From Saxidomus purpurata (taxonomy: Eukaryota; Mollusca; Bivalvia; Venerida; Veneridae), in contig JAFMSR010000015.1 in NCBI GenBank assembly GCA_022818135.1, forward strand, positions 3,335,859 through 3,399,858: a stretch of 64,000 bases of DNA, given 5' to 3'. Below the pieces are notes generated by a model. That model saw only the letters and a list, made by a program, of their open reading frames with translations. It did no database searches and was not told the DNA's origin. The position numbers and the translations under genes were made by a program. Numbering within the stretch: position 1 is the stretch's first letter; the number at the start of each line of letters is the position of its first letter. Of this stretch, positions 12,773 to 26,117 are shown piece by piece.

Positions 12773-13660
12773 GTCAATTTATTATATTGTTAAGGAAAGT
12801 TACAGTTCGCAAACGTCATCAGTTTACATGTACACAGAATTTGTGACAAGGTTCGAAGAAAATGTTGAAAGTTAGTACAACGGTTATGCGCATAAAAATC
12901 TTAGGAAAGACGGTTTGCAGAACTTCAAATATAAACAGCTGTTGTCAATGGCTGTTATTCCAAAGTTACGGTTTTAACATCAGTAGTGATTTTGCTCAAC
13001 TATACGAGGAGGTGTTTATGGAAACAAGCCGTTTAAAATACAGAGAAATCATGGACTTGTGTGAAAGAGCGCATGTACTTATTGTTACCTATTGTTATTG
13101 ATACTTGTTTTATTAATGCATGTGAAAACACTTCAAAACTGGAATAGTGTACACACTGGATAGAACGTTAAAATAGTACCCATTCCATGCTGTTAACATT
13201 TTATTACATCTACGTAAAAGAACTCGTTCTATAATTTATCAAATGTCTCCAACTAAAACTGTTACATTATTATGTCATGTGCATTCATACAATTACTATT
13301 TATTGTTCGTCAGTTTTGTGTACTAATTGATTTGGTTGAAATAAAGTTGAAAACTGTGTCTTTCTATTTGTTACAGTAAAGGTCTGCATTCATAAAAATG
13401 ATATCATGCCATTAAAAAAAATAATTTACAAAGTATATAAATCATGCAAATAAGATGTTTAATTGTAATATTTAATACTGAAATAGAATTTGTTATCATT
13501 TACAAACGGTATAATTTTGAACTGTACATTAATTTTGTATTTATTAATAAAGGTATGTTGCCTTATGTATTAGTCTAGTCCGGTAGGATAAAGCAAGTAA
13601 ACGTAACTAACTTATTTCCACTGCGTAAACACTTACAAAACAATTGTATTTCATTTTAAG

Positions 13661-13760
13661 GTGTGAAAAAAATATTTTCAACATAACCTACAATTACGAC
13701 ACCAAAAGACTCTATGACGAGAACTATGGCGTTGGAAGTACAGATATAAAGATTATATCT
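13661..13760 (+). CDS. Exon: MNNL-like segment, module 1
   Basis: Acceptor TTCATTTTAAG and donor TCT|GTAAGT; phase 2 to 0. It encodes about 33 residues starting CEKNIFNITYNYD. Its phase and position match the exon at 27602-27734 of module 2. The preceding exon, which should be phase 0 to 2, was not found. Confidence 0.7.
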
Positions 13761-16700
13761 GTAAGTAAATTTCTTGCTTAAATACCATTTCCCTAACACA
13801 CGCTTAAAGCTGCTCGTTCACAGTTTCACAAAATTAAATTTCTCTAAAATGATATACTGAAACATAAAATGTAAAAGAAATAGCTATAATCAACAACACA
13901 AGTAAAGAATCTACATAGCAGTTTGCGAAAATATGTTAAAAATGTTGATAAGTTTGACTTTACGGCACCGCTATATTATATGGTGATCCGGTGGACGAGT
14001 GGTTTATGCCCTGGACTACCCATCCGGAGGTCCCCTGTTCGAATCTCGGCCGGGGCACTGGAAATTTCAGAAACGCTGTTCAGTGTTTCCCCACCTATCT
14101 GAAATGAACTGGTTAGAAACCCCGGGGTAGTCTCGCGTGTATCGGTGCTATACACCGGGCATGTAAAAGAAAAGAGCTAGAGTCTGGTACCCGGATTCCC
14201 TTGTATCTGCTTCTGTCTTTACAAAAAAGGACCACACTGGTAATAAGAGCTTGCTCTTTATTGTGTTATACTTGGTACTTGGTACTGAAAAAAATACATA
14301 CATACATATGTTTATATTGAAAATTCAAACGCGTTTGCAACTCTTTATAACATGATAGCGTCTAATTTCAAAAACACAGAAGCACTTTACAGGAATTTAT
14401 ACTGGAACAATTTTATAATATGATTCGTTCTAAAACATGTTAATTTCTAACAGTTCGATTAGGTTTTTTTCATCAAAATGTGGAGCGAGTATCTTTAATA
14501 TTTTAAAACTGATGTCCTTTTTGTTTTAGATGATCTTGTTTTTTTTTATCTGTATGATACACATTTATGCTTTGTGCTATTTTACAATTTAAGAACGAAA
14601 ATGTAGTCATACATGTAACGGAAATAAGGACAAACCTGATGACTGGAATACAAGAGACAATTCCAGTTGACAGATTCACGATGAAATATACACATCCAGC
14701 GTCCGCGAGCTTCTGGTCTAAAGGTTTAACTCTATCGGTACTTCGAAATAAGGCAAGGTATGTGAAACAAAGTATATTAAGCTGATATGTAGATTTTGTA
14801 AATAACAGCACAATACCATTGAAAAACACGAACGGTTGGTTGAATTACAGCCATAGGTTGCAGAGAAAGCGTGCAGACAAAACTATTCTTTTGACAAAAA
14901 TAAAAAGACCATATCACCATGAAAATGTTTTGAAATAGAAAAAAAATTACTATGCATACATTTTATCTTCTCTTAGTAATGACGCGTTTCCTGAAGTTTT
15001 TGTGAAATTCCTGCGTGATTGTGGTGTATTTCGTGAAATGTTATCAACCAGTAACATGTTGATAATATTTATACTTCCCTTTATTAGTGAAGGTTTCCAT
15101 GCCGTGTGTTGATTTCCATTTATGCATTAGGTTTACTTTGTTTTCTCCATATGCAATATAGAACAGTAAATATTGAACTGGCGTGCATGTTTCCGTCCAA
15201 GATCACCATTTACAACTTACACACAAATGACGAAACCGTGGCAGCTAGGAGCTTTATGTTAGGAATTTTTTTTATGTGTATGTCAACTGACACTAGCATA
15301 TCCCTAGAAAATGCTTCGAAAATAATTGTTGAGTTCAAATATCTAAAACAAGTTCATTTTATATTTAGATTGCCATATTGTCAGTCATAAACAATAAGCA
15401 TCAACTATAAATAACTTTAGATGTCCACATGTTTTTGTTTTTTTTTTCCGGTTCCGGTTTAATGAATGTGGTCGGACATTCTCGACAGAGAACTTTATTT
15501 TTACTACATAGCAATTTATTTCGCAATAGTGAACAAAAATGGATTTAGAAAGTGCACAAAAGGATTGTGAACTATCTGTGGCACAGAACAGTGGCCGTAA
15601 GACCCCCGGAAACGTAGTTCCAGTGTCTAACATGTTTTCTTTATTGAGTGACAACGTGGACAATGACCAAGATGGCGGGGAGGGAACCGATACCGTTTTC
15701 CGGCCTGACGATACGGATTCTAACTGGACTGAAATTGTGAACAGCCGCAAAAATAAGAGATATAGAATAAGCTCTGGTGGTAAGAGTGGCGATTTAAATT
15801 TATCAGAATATCAAAACCTTTCTATGGATGATAAATTATCATTACTGTACAGTGAAATGCAGTCGAATAAGCAAACAATGACCTCCATTGAACACAAGAT
15901 TGACCAATGTGTAAGCTTACACAGTAAAGTAGAGAAAATTGATATATGCATGAGTGAGCATGAAAGGAGATTATTATTGTTGGAATATAAATCGCTTGAT
16001 ATTGAGGCAAGAACCAGAAGAAATAATTTAATCTTCGGTGGGTTCACCGAAACAAGGAATGAGAACTGTTTTGAAAGAGTACAGACGTTTCTGCAAGATC
16101 ATCTAGAGTTTACGTCGGATGTGAAAATGGAGCGGGCGCACAGACTCGGTCGATTTAAGCAAGGCAGCACTCGTCCAATTATTGTAGCATTTAAGGACCA
16201 CCAGGACACCGTGTCTGTTGTTACAAGAGCTTTCATGCTAAAGGGCTCTGTGTATAATATAAACCGCGACTATCCTCAGGAAATCGTTAAAGCCAGGAAA
16301 GGCTTATGGGGCAAATACAAGAACATGCGCGCGGAATTCCCGGATGATAAAGTGTCTCTAGTCTATCCTGCAAAAATAGTGATGAATGGGCGCGTAATAA
16401 TCAACGCTTTTCCAAAGTGGGACTATATCATGCAAAGAGACCGCATCACTCATACATCAACCGTATTGTTCGATATAAACAAAATGGGACATCCTGCAAA
16501 GCGTGAATCTCGTGCACCAGACAGTCGTCAGCTGGGCAGTGTAAATAAACACCCACATGCTGCTATGAGCAGATCCAGCTCTCGTTCGGATATGTCGATT
16601 CAGCCAACATCACCAGTACGCTCTAATAGGCGTAGTCGCTCGAAAACACCAAGGGAGCAACGGGGTGGGCGTAGGCGTGCGCCCTCAAGATTGCGTAGTC

Positions 16701-19700
16701 GTGGACGTTATGTAGAAAATTCCAGCCAAAGTATCGTGCGACCATGGTCGACTGCTATTTCTGATGATCCTCCAACTTGTGATGAGAAATCACAAAATGT
16801 TTCTGCTACTTAGGACATACGGGAGAAAGCGTTTAATGGTTCTCTTGAAGACTGTTCTCTGAAATTAGGGACCTTAAATGTAAGTGGCCTACAAAAACGT
16901 TTGAACTACCCGGACTTTATCGAGTTTGTGTGTTTGTGTATTGTTGAGTCACATACAGATGTTTCTGATATTGTAAGTATAAATGGATATACATATTTTC
17001 CAAAGCATAGGAAACAAGCATATAAGCGTAAGTCTGGTGGTATCGGTATTTTCATACGTAATAAATTTGTCCCATTTATCGAAGTTCTTCAAAACGATAC
17101 TGAATATGTACTGTGGGTATTATTTAAAAGAGAGATATGTTATTTAAATGAAAACTTACAACTTGGTTGTACCTACTTACCTCCGGAAAACTCTAGATTT
17201 TTGAATGAAGACAATCTCAGCAAGTTTGAAAATGAAATAACTCAAATGTGTACTAACTATAGATACGTTTACCTAGCTGGAGATTTTAACTCGAGAGTCG
17301 CAAAATTAAAAGACTTTATCCCCTCAGATTCATATTTTAACGATTTTTTCTCAATTGACCATGATTCTCAGTCACATATGGATAAGTACACTATTTTGGA
17401 AAATTTGGGTGTTCCCCTAAATAGAAATTCATCTGATAACAGAACTAACACACTAGGATTTAGGCTTATTGATATTTGTAGAAATAATAATTTATTCATC
17501 CTTAACGGTAGGACTGGTAAGGACTTAAACGGCATGTATACATTTAGGAATAGATCTGTAATAGATTATGTAATAGCAACTGCTGAATGTTTCGAAAATA
17601 TTTTAAACTTTGAAATTTGCGAAACCGATTCGCTATTCTCGGACGGACATAATGTCTTATCATGGGAAATAAAGGGCAAATATTTTTTGTCGGAACAAGC
17701 CAACTTATCTGAAAATAGCAATAAGCGTAAACCGAAATGGGATAGCAATTTATCGTATCAATTTGTGAATAATATTGATATGTCATGTCTTGATCAAATT
17801 AATGCTCAGTTACAGACACAACCTCATAACCAACAAACTGTTGAACAAATTACGTCGGACATACAACAGTTATTTGCCGATTCGGCCAGTGAAACTTTTC
17901 CAGTCACGGTAAATCATGTTAATAATAAAACTTATCACGGTAATAAACCATGGTTTGGTTCCCAGTGCCATAAAGCACGGGTAAATTATCATGATGCAAG
18001 GAAACTGTATCAAGAAAACACTTGCGAAAGTAATAAGGTTCGGTTACGAAATGCTAGTAAAGCATTTAAGCGTACAATGAATTTCCATATATCAAAATAT
18101 AAGTTTAGTAGAGCTAACAATCTCAGAAGCCTCCACGATAAAAACCCTAAAAAATATTGGAAGTTCTTAAATGACATCAAACCTAAGCAGTCAAATGACG
18201 CCACACCGTCTATCCAGGAGTTTTACCAGCACTTTAAAGATGTAAATTCAGTAAGTAGTCATGATCAATCTCAGAGTGATACTGAGTACTTCGATTTTCA
18301 AATTACACAGAATCAAACAGAGTTTTTAAATAACCAAATTACGGAAGATGAAGTTGTAAAATGTATAAGTAAATTACAGAACGGTAAAGCATCCAGTTCT
18401 GTAGATAATATAAGAAATGAGTATATCAAATGTACCAAAGATTTACTGTTAAATACGTACGTTAAACTTTTTAATGTAGTACTTGAGACTGGTTATGTAC
18501 CCAGTACATGGTTGGAGGGAGTTATCATCCCAATATATAAAAATAAAGGTCGCCCAGAAGATACAAATAATTATAGGCCTATCACTATTCTAAGTTGTCT
18601 GGGCAAACTTTTTACCTCTGTACTTAACGCTAGACTCACTACTTTTTTAGAAGACACTGGCATTTTAAATGAAAACCAAGCTGGCTTCCGTAAAGGGTAT
18701 TCGTGTACAGACCACATCTTTACACTACACTCGCTTATACAACTTTTAAAGTCTAAGAAGTCAAAGCTTTTCTGTGGTTTCATTGATTTCTCTCAGGCCT
18801 TTGATAAAGTTTGGAGGAATGGTCTTTGGTATAAACTCATGAGAGATAATATAAACGGTAATTTCTTTAGAATTATACTTAACATGTACCAAAATATGAA
18901 ATCGTATGTTCAACATAATGGCCATATGTCCGAATCATTCGTATCCGAAATCGGTGTAAGACAAGGAGAAAATCTTTCTCCTGCGCTTTTTTCATGTTTC
19001 TTAAATGATTTAGAGGCGTATATGCAATCCTCGGGTAGCATCGGTGTTGAGTTAAAAGATCAACAAAATACTACGTTGTGGCTTAAACTGTTAATATTAC
19101 TCTACGCTGATGACACGATTATTTTGTCTGATAACCAAGACGATTTTCAGTACAGCCTCGATTTATTTAATAATTATTGTGATACTTGGCATCTTAATGC
19201 TAATCTCAACAAATCGAAAGTTATTGTTTTTGGTGCACGTAACACGCGAAATTTTCATTTCAAACTCGGTGCACAGGAATTAGTAATTGTGGATACATAT
19301 CATTACCTAGGCATGGAATTTTCTAGTAATGGATCGTTTTTAAAAGCTCGTAAACACGTTGTCGAGCAAGCAAAAAAGGCCATGTATCTGCTGTATACGA
19401 GAGTAAGATATGCAGACCTCCCAGTTGATTTAATTTTAAAACTGTTCGACCATACTGTTTTACCAATACTAACTTATGGTAGCGAAGTCTTCGGTTTTGA
19501 AAATTTAGATATAATTGAAAAGGTCCACAATGACTTCTTACGGAAAATAACTCATGCTAAAAAGAGCACACCAATTTATATGCTTTATGGAGAACTAGGA
19601 AGATACCCGATCTCAGTTGTTATTCAAAGCCGCATGATCTCTTTTTGGAATAGATTGATGACTGGCAAAACTCAGAAAATTTCTTACCAAATATATGAAT

Positions 19701-22700
19701 ATATGCTTATGCAACCACGTGTAGAATATAAATGGATTGCTAAAATTAAAAATATACTTAACTCTGTCGGAAGACCTGATCTTTGGCAAAATCAAGATAG
19801 TTTACTAAGTAAAAATATTGGTGGAGTAGTTAAACAAACCCTTATCGACCAATATAAACAGTCATGGAACGTTCAGCTACAGCAATCAAGCAGAGGTTCT
19901 TTATATAACAATTTAAAGATAATCTCTGTTTTGAACAATATTTCAAAATACTGCCGCAGCAAGATAGTATTGCACTTTTCAAATTTCGTACAGCAAACCA
20001 TCGATTTCCGGTTGAGACCGGTAGGTACGACGGAACAACAATTAATGAGCGCAAATGTAAGCTCTGTTCTCATAACAAAGTCGGCACAGAACAACACTAT
20101 TTACTGGAATGCGTCTTTTTCGAAACCGAGCGTAATTTGTATCTCGGTGATCTGCAAATACAGAATAATATTTATTGTTTTAAGAAACTCTTAACTTCAA
20201 AATCCCATCGTGTCTTGGGGAATGTATGTAAGTTAATAAAACACATCTTTAAACACTTTTAGCATACCGGTACCTCCAGACTATAAAAAGTTTATCTTAA
20301 ATATGTATGTATTGTATTTTGTAACTGTACTTTTAAGCTTCAGATGCTGATTTTCAATTATTTTATTACAACAAAAAAACAAAAATAATATCAAACAGGG
20401 ATGTGTTAGTCGTTATACGGTTACAATGCTCTTTTTGCTATTTGAACCACAAGTGCTCATGGCAAAGATAGTAGTAGGTGTAGGAGAAGAATAATATCAA
20501 AATTTTATGCATTTCTTCCTAATGATTTCATAAATTTTTCGAGATAGTTTTTATTTCCTAGCACTGTCTCTCTTTATTTGTAGTAACTTGCAAATGAATA
20601 GAAATTTACGACATCAGTGTACGCGCATAGTGCGTTTACTACACAGTACAATTACATTTACTACGACAATGTAGTTGTAAGCACGTGACTAAATTTCATG
20701 AATGGACAGAATCACCCGAAAGTAGTCCGTCAACGCCCCCACTTCGATAAGGCATGAGAAGCTCGTGCAAGTAGCACGCGTTTGTTTTTGTTATTTTTAA
20801 AAACGAAAACGACATATGATACTAGCATAAGTTTACTAACATGTCTACCTCCTATGTGAAAAATGCTAATGTTAGCTTAAAGCGTTAAAAAAAAAATAGT
20901 ATGTATGTGTATGTATGTATATGTATAACTTCTCCGTCTTCTCCGAATTCTTTGCCGATGTGCAAAATTAACCATACTGTAAAAGTCAATATATAGGAAA
21001 GCATTTTAATAGATGTAAGCTTTCTCCCAGCAAAACCATCATAAACCGGAACCTTTCATTTGTTCAGTAACTGGTTGTATCCCCATGTTGTATACTTGTA
21101 TACCTGGGTGTAATAAAGAATTGTTGTTGTTGTTGTTGTTCTAATACCCAGAATTCTAATGTAATTACTGCTACATGTACTTTATGTCACACGAAATAAA
21201 ACTCTGCCATTCTCATATAGTATAAGTTAAACTGAATCTTATCACAAACCTACTTCTAGCTTGAACCAAACAATTCTGACAATCGTATCATCATGGACCT
21301 ACCTTCTTAAGATAAGACCGACTCTAAAACTAATTCCAAATCCACATGTATCTAGAAGTTAAATATTGATATCTTACGCATCAAAATCACTATGCAATTG
21401 TAAAATGCTTTTAATTGGAATTCAATTATAAAATTACTTGATTTACAATATTTCAGAATTGCTTTAAGTGTGGTCGCATTTTGTGAATCTGACTGGTACT
21501 ATCCCAACAAAGGATGTTCAGAACACATTCCAGCAGATGATCTCCAGGAGGTGCATTACAGTTTTCTCCAGAGGAAACTATTGCCACAGCTTGACTGTAG
21601 GACAGAAGGTTTGTTTTCCGAGCGAACGAAGTACAATATCTTCATGTTTTTGAAAACTTAAGAGATGAAGATAAATCTATACTGGTTCTTTGTTTATTTT
21701 AAACCCAATGCTATTGTTGGCTTATTGTTTAATGTAGAATTTAAAATATAGTAGTTTTAAAACTTAAGGTTCGAATAGCCGTACAACAGAGGTAGCAGGC
21801 AATTAAAATCACTTTGTACAATTATTGTCGGCCGGATGGTTATGTATACATGGAATGTGTGTTGTGATGATCTGCTTTACATAAAAAATACCTTCGGGAG
21901 AGAAAGCACGTCTTTTCCTCTCAGATGTTGTATGTATCATTAAGACAAGCGTTGAGCTTACCACCATCCGGCACTAAAATCGATGTGATACGGTAATCAT
22001 CCACATTTTTGCAGAGCTTCTTGCTTTACATTGTATGCCCAATAAGCCAAAAGTAAAAGCATCAGGACCTTTTTTAAAATGCGTTTTACGTTTTCATTTC
22101 AGAAACGTCAAAAATCAATTTTATGACACAGAGACCATATAAATACACTAAGAATATTCTGGAAGCACAACTTGCTAAATTTGTTGCTGACAAAGTATGT
22201 CCTATAAGAACCAACAACATAACCCTGAAGATTGTTAACGTTCGATACAATAAGTAAGCAATTAAGGTTTCACAATATTGAGCTAAATAAATTCTCTCAG
22301 TTTCATACCATTTGACAGACATGTTTTAAAACGGGAATTCAAAATCAAAGAGTACTTCACAGTAACCATCAAGCAAGTCTTGAAACAAAGTTTCTGCTGT
22401 GTACATTTTGTATCTTCTAATTACGTTTGAAAGAGACTTTGGTAACTGAGTCCTAGTTTTAGATCTATCGCCGGATGACGTTATGATTATTTCTTGGACT
22501 TTGTCATCTATATCAAGAGACTCCTGAATCAGCTTTGTGGTTTAAAGTAGATTCATGATATTCAAGGAGGTAAAATTGCGTCACGTAAAAGTATTTTCGT
22601 TTGAGTTGTACAAGAGGAGTCATTGATTTAAGCGCACTTACATGTAATATGAATCGAAACAAAATATATTTCTTTTGTAATTATTGTTCATGACAACGTT

Positions 22701-25700
22701 TTTTGGACTGTAAAAGGTGTCCCTCAACTTAATGATCTTTGTTATCGGCCAAAATTTATAGATACAATACTGTGCTCTCAAATGAAATCCCAAGACGTAC
22801 AGACACAGTACTGAGTAAACTCACATTATAACTTGAAAAGGCGTTACCTATTAAGTAATTTTCCAAATGTGTATTTCTAAACCTTGTCTATCCGATAACC
22901 ATGAGACAAAATTATAACAAATATGGCAATACATGATCATTTCGGTGAGTGGAGATTGTACTTTTGCATCTTTCGTCATGATATAAAACCAAACAACAAT
23001 AGAAATCACAATACTGTCTCCGAGCTTTTAAGAGTGAAAGACGACATAAATGGAATTTACTTTTAACATTCATTTGATATGCAAGTAAGGAGGAAGGTTA
23101 CGACTCGCTATCGACCGATTGATCTTGTATCCTTTGAATCTAATGCCTCGCTTGTATTCGCTCACTTTTCAAACCATTTTTACTGAAATAATGTAGCTTA
23201 ATTTTTCTAGTTACTGATGGATGAACACTATATGTTTGCATATGGTATTGAAGTGGTGTTAGTTCAATGAAGAACACTTTACGAACGCCAGTGTTTTCAG
23301 TTTGTATCATTCAATGTGAAAAATATTGATACAGATGTTTACATATTATTGCACTTATACGAAAGAAGATTTCGATTAACATTTATAGGTACATAATATA
23401 GTTACACAACTCTTTATTCTCTCCCTTTATATGCTTTGTAAGATTATTGTTTTGTAATAATTGCAGACCATTGCTTCGGGTAGTTTTCAGCAGTAAATGT
23501 TCACATAATATCACAGCAAACGCGTCTGTATCAGCAAAGGTTATCGAAGTTTCCGACTTGAAAGTCACACAAGCGTTATCATTCTTGTCACCATACGAAG
23601 AAAGACAATACTTCACTGACCCCGTCTCCCGGACGGACTTGAGTAGTACTGTGAATAGGGTATAAATTTTGAGAAAATATCATTTTAAAAGTGTATAAAT
23701 AATTATTACATACATGTACCTGTAATTTTATGAAAAACTTTGTTGAGTTTTAAAGCCAAAGTAAACCTAACTTGTCAAATGTTTTATAAGTTAAGAGCAT
23801 GCTAATGCTAAAATTTCACATTTTTTACATCACCTTTATAACTGTTACGGACTTTAGATAAGCCTACATTCATTTTATTACAGGGACAATTTCAAATACT
23901 TTTTCGGTTAAAACAATACTGGAATCCAAAAAGTAAATTTTACAGAAAGTCCGGGAGCGGATACCAGCCATATAGATGCCCGACAGGTGGTTGTTCGCCA
24001 CAATTTCGCTTTACATACAATGGGTAAGCATAAACAACTTACATTAGAAATGTTTTCTTCTATTATTTCACGTCTGATTCCAATGTCCAAAAGGAAGCAA
24101 AACAAGAACCTGTTCTTAACTACATAACCATAGTTTCGCACAAAACAATTGATAACAATTAGATTTTTGCTGAATGTTTTCTTCGATTATTTAACGTCTG
24201 ACTTCAATGTCTATGTTTTTAAGAATAAAAAGGAAGCAACAGGAAACAGGACACGAACTGCTTCTTAACTACATTAGCTCATGATAGTTTTGTACAGGAA
24301 AAAAATATGAACGAAGTCCAGCAGAGCTTATGCCATGGTGATTTGTCTGCCGTCCATCTATCTGTGAACATTTCCTTGATAACACTCATAGGTCACAATT
24401 TTCATGTGACTTTCATGAAACTTGCTCAGAAAATTACTTGCAACGTGTAGACGATCTCTATTGGTTTTTGTAACAGCGGGTCAAAAGTCAAGGTCATAGT
24501 CTTACTATGTACTATTACTCTGTAAGCTTTTCCATGATTACATTTCAAAAGATTTTCACAAAGCTTACTGAGAACAGTCCACTCAGTTCTGTAGAGCGAT
24601 ACTTCTTGTTATTGAACGCTAACTTTAAACAGGTAATAGGCTACATGTATAACCTTTAAATCGCTTATACTTGCATTAAATAAGCGAACGATAATGCGTA
24701 AAAATAAGTCATATTGAACTGGAACAAACATTATTACTTTTTCATATCATGCCTGTAGAAACTTCCATGTCAAGTTTAATGACAGTGTAAATTACGCAGG
24801 GCACATATACTGAAGGCAAAAAGAAACGCAGGGTAAACCTTCGTGGTGATTTGAAGGAATTTATTAGACATTATATAAAGTAGTATAATATTAGTTTCTT
24901 ACATGAGCACGCGGTTCAGATGGAAATATCCGTCACTGAGGGTAACTGGTTTGGCGGGAACGAGGCTCTGCCGAGTTCCCGCGAAACGGTTACCCGAAGT
25001 GACGGATATTTCACTCTGAACCAAGTATATCATTGTAGAAACTTTTTCTTGCATACTGTCTTGAACTTTAAAATGATGAAATAACATCCGTTCCAGCGGT
25101 GTTAGTCGTTTAATAAAATATGATTTGGAGTACTGTTACGCAGTAACTAGCCACGAAGACCGAAAGCCTGAGTGGTTTATAATTGCGCATCAGTACGACA
25201 AATTATTGTTTATTAGACGATAACAACGCTGAAAAGGATGTTATTTCGATTCTAACATGACCAGATATTACAAAAGGTGAACAAATGGAAAGCTTTATTT
25301 TCTACGCGAACGCTCATTTAACGTCATGCGGCGCAATATGACGTCATGTTTACAGCATATCGGTTCCCGCGTTGGCCATTGTTTAATATAACATATTTTT
25401 TTCTACTCTTTGTATATAGAGACAAAATCGTGAGTCATGTTAGAAAAGATATTTAAATACAAACTTACCGAAATAATGCATTTTAATGTAAAAACAAACA
25501 TTATTCAGAAAGTGACGTTACATTGTTTATAACGTTACGTCACAAGTAATTAACGCGAGTTGCCTAACATCATGGGTTTAAGATGAGATTTTCCAGCACT
25601 GGTAAAAACTGCAGATATCCCCATCTGGTATGCAAGAAAGACTCTATCTTTCATGAGGAAATCAGTTTATAAACCCTCTGAACTTTTGTTAGCCGTAACA

Positions 25701-26086
25701 TAATTGGAAGAATCAACAATTCAATATATATACATATAGTGGAATGTGTATTCGCGAGAAGTAACAGAATATTTAAGAAATAATATGTATTCATGTTTTT
25801 ACCAGTCTGAAAATCTCTTCTTTCCCCCCCCCGTGTGGTGGTGACTTTTCGTTAAAAATGTGACGTCACTTTCCCATACATAACTCTAAAGAATGTTTGT
25901 TTTTATTCAAAGCTCATTTCGGTAAGTTTGTTTTTAATACTATTTCAAAGTGAAGACGGTAGAAGAAAAGTTTCTTCCATGAATCAGCCTTCGGGAAAAC
26001 TCGGCAGACTGCCAAACATTACCTCGTGCGTATATTTCCATCTGAACCCCCCCCCCATAAAAAAAAAAAAAAAAAAAAAATATTTA

Positions 26087-26117
<31 letters not shown>

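Larger units (their letters stand above)
15539..20400 (+). mobile_element. Non-LTR retrotransposon (LINE) inside an intron
   Basis: Two-ORF LINE: L1-like ORF1, then apurinic endonuclease plus reverse transcriptase. It sits in sense orientation inside the 6.7-kb intron 14758-21456 of the DSL/EGF/ZP gene. The 5' end is probably within 15400-15538 and the 3' end soon after 20262; neither is fixed because no target-site duplication was identified. L1/Tx1-like or CR1-like clade membership cannot be settled here. A frameshift near 19905-19925 suggests the copy is dead or contains a sequence error. Confidence 0.85.

Noticed and set aside
15106..15390. 94-codon plus-strand ORF before the LINE
   Set aside because: No domain, no splice context, lies in an intron; likely chance.
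24899..25087. Similar short minus-strand ORFs at 24899-25087 and 41398-41628
   Set aside because: The shared peptide comes from the conserved palindrome of element copies A and C; both cross the hairpin and have no recognised domain.
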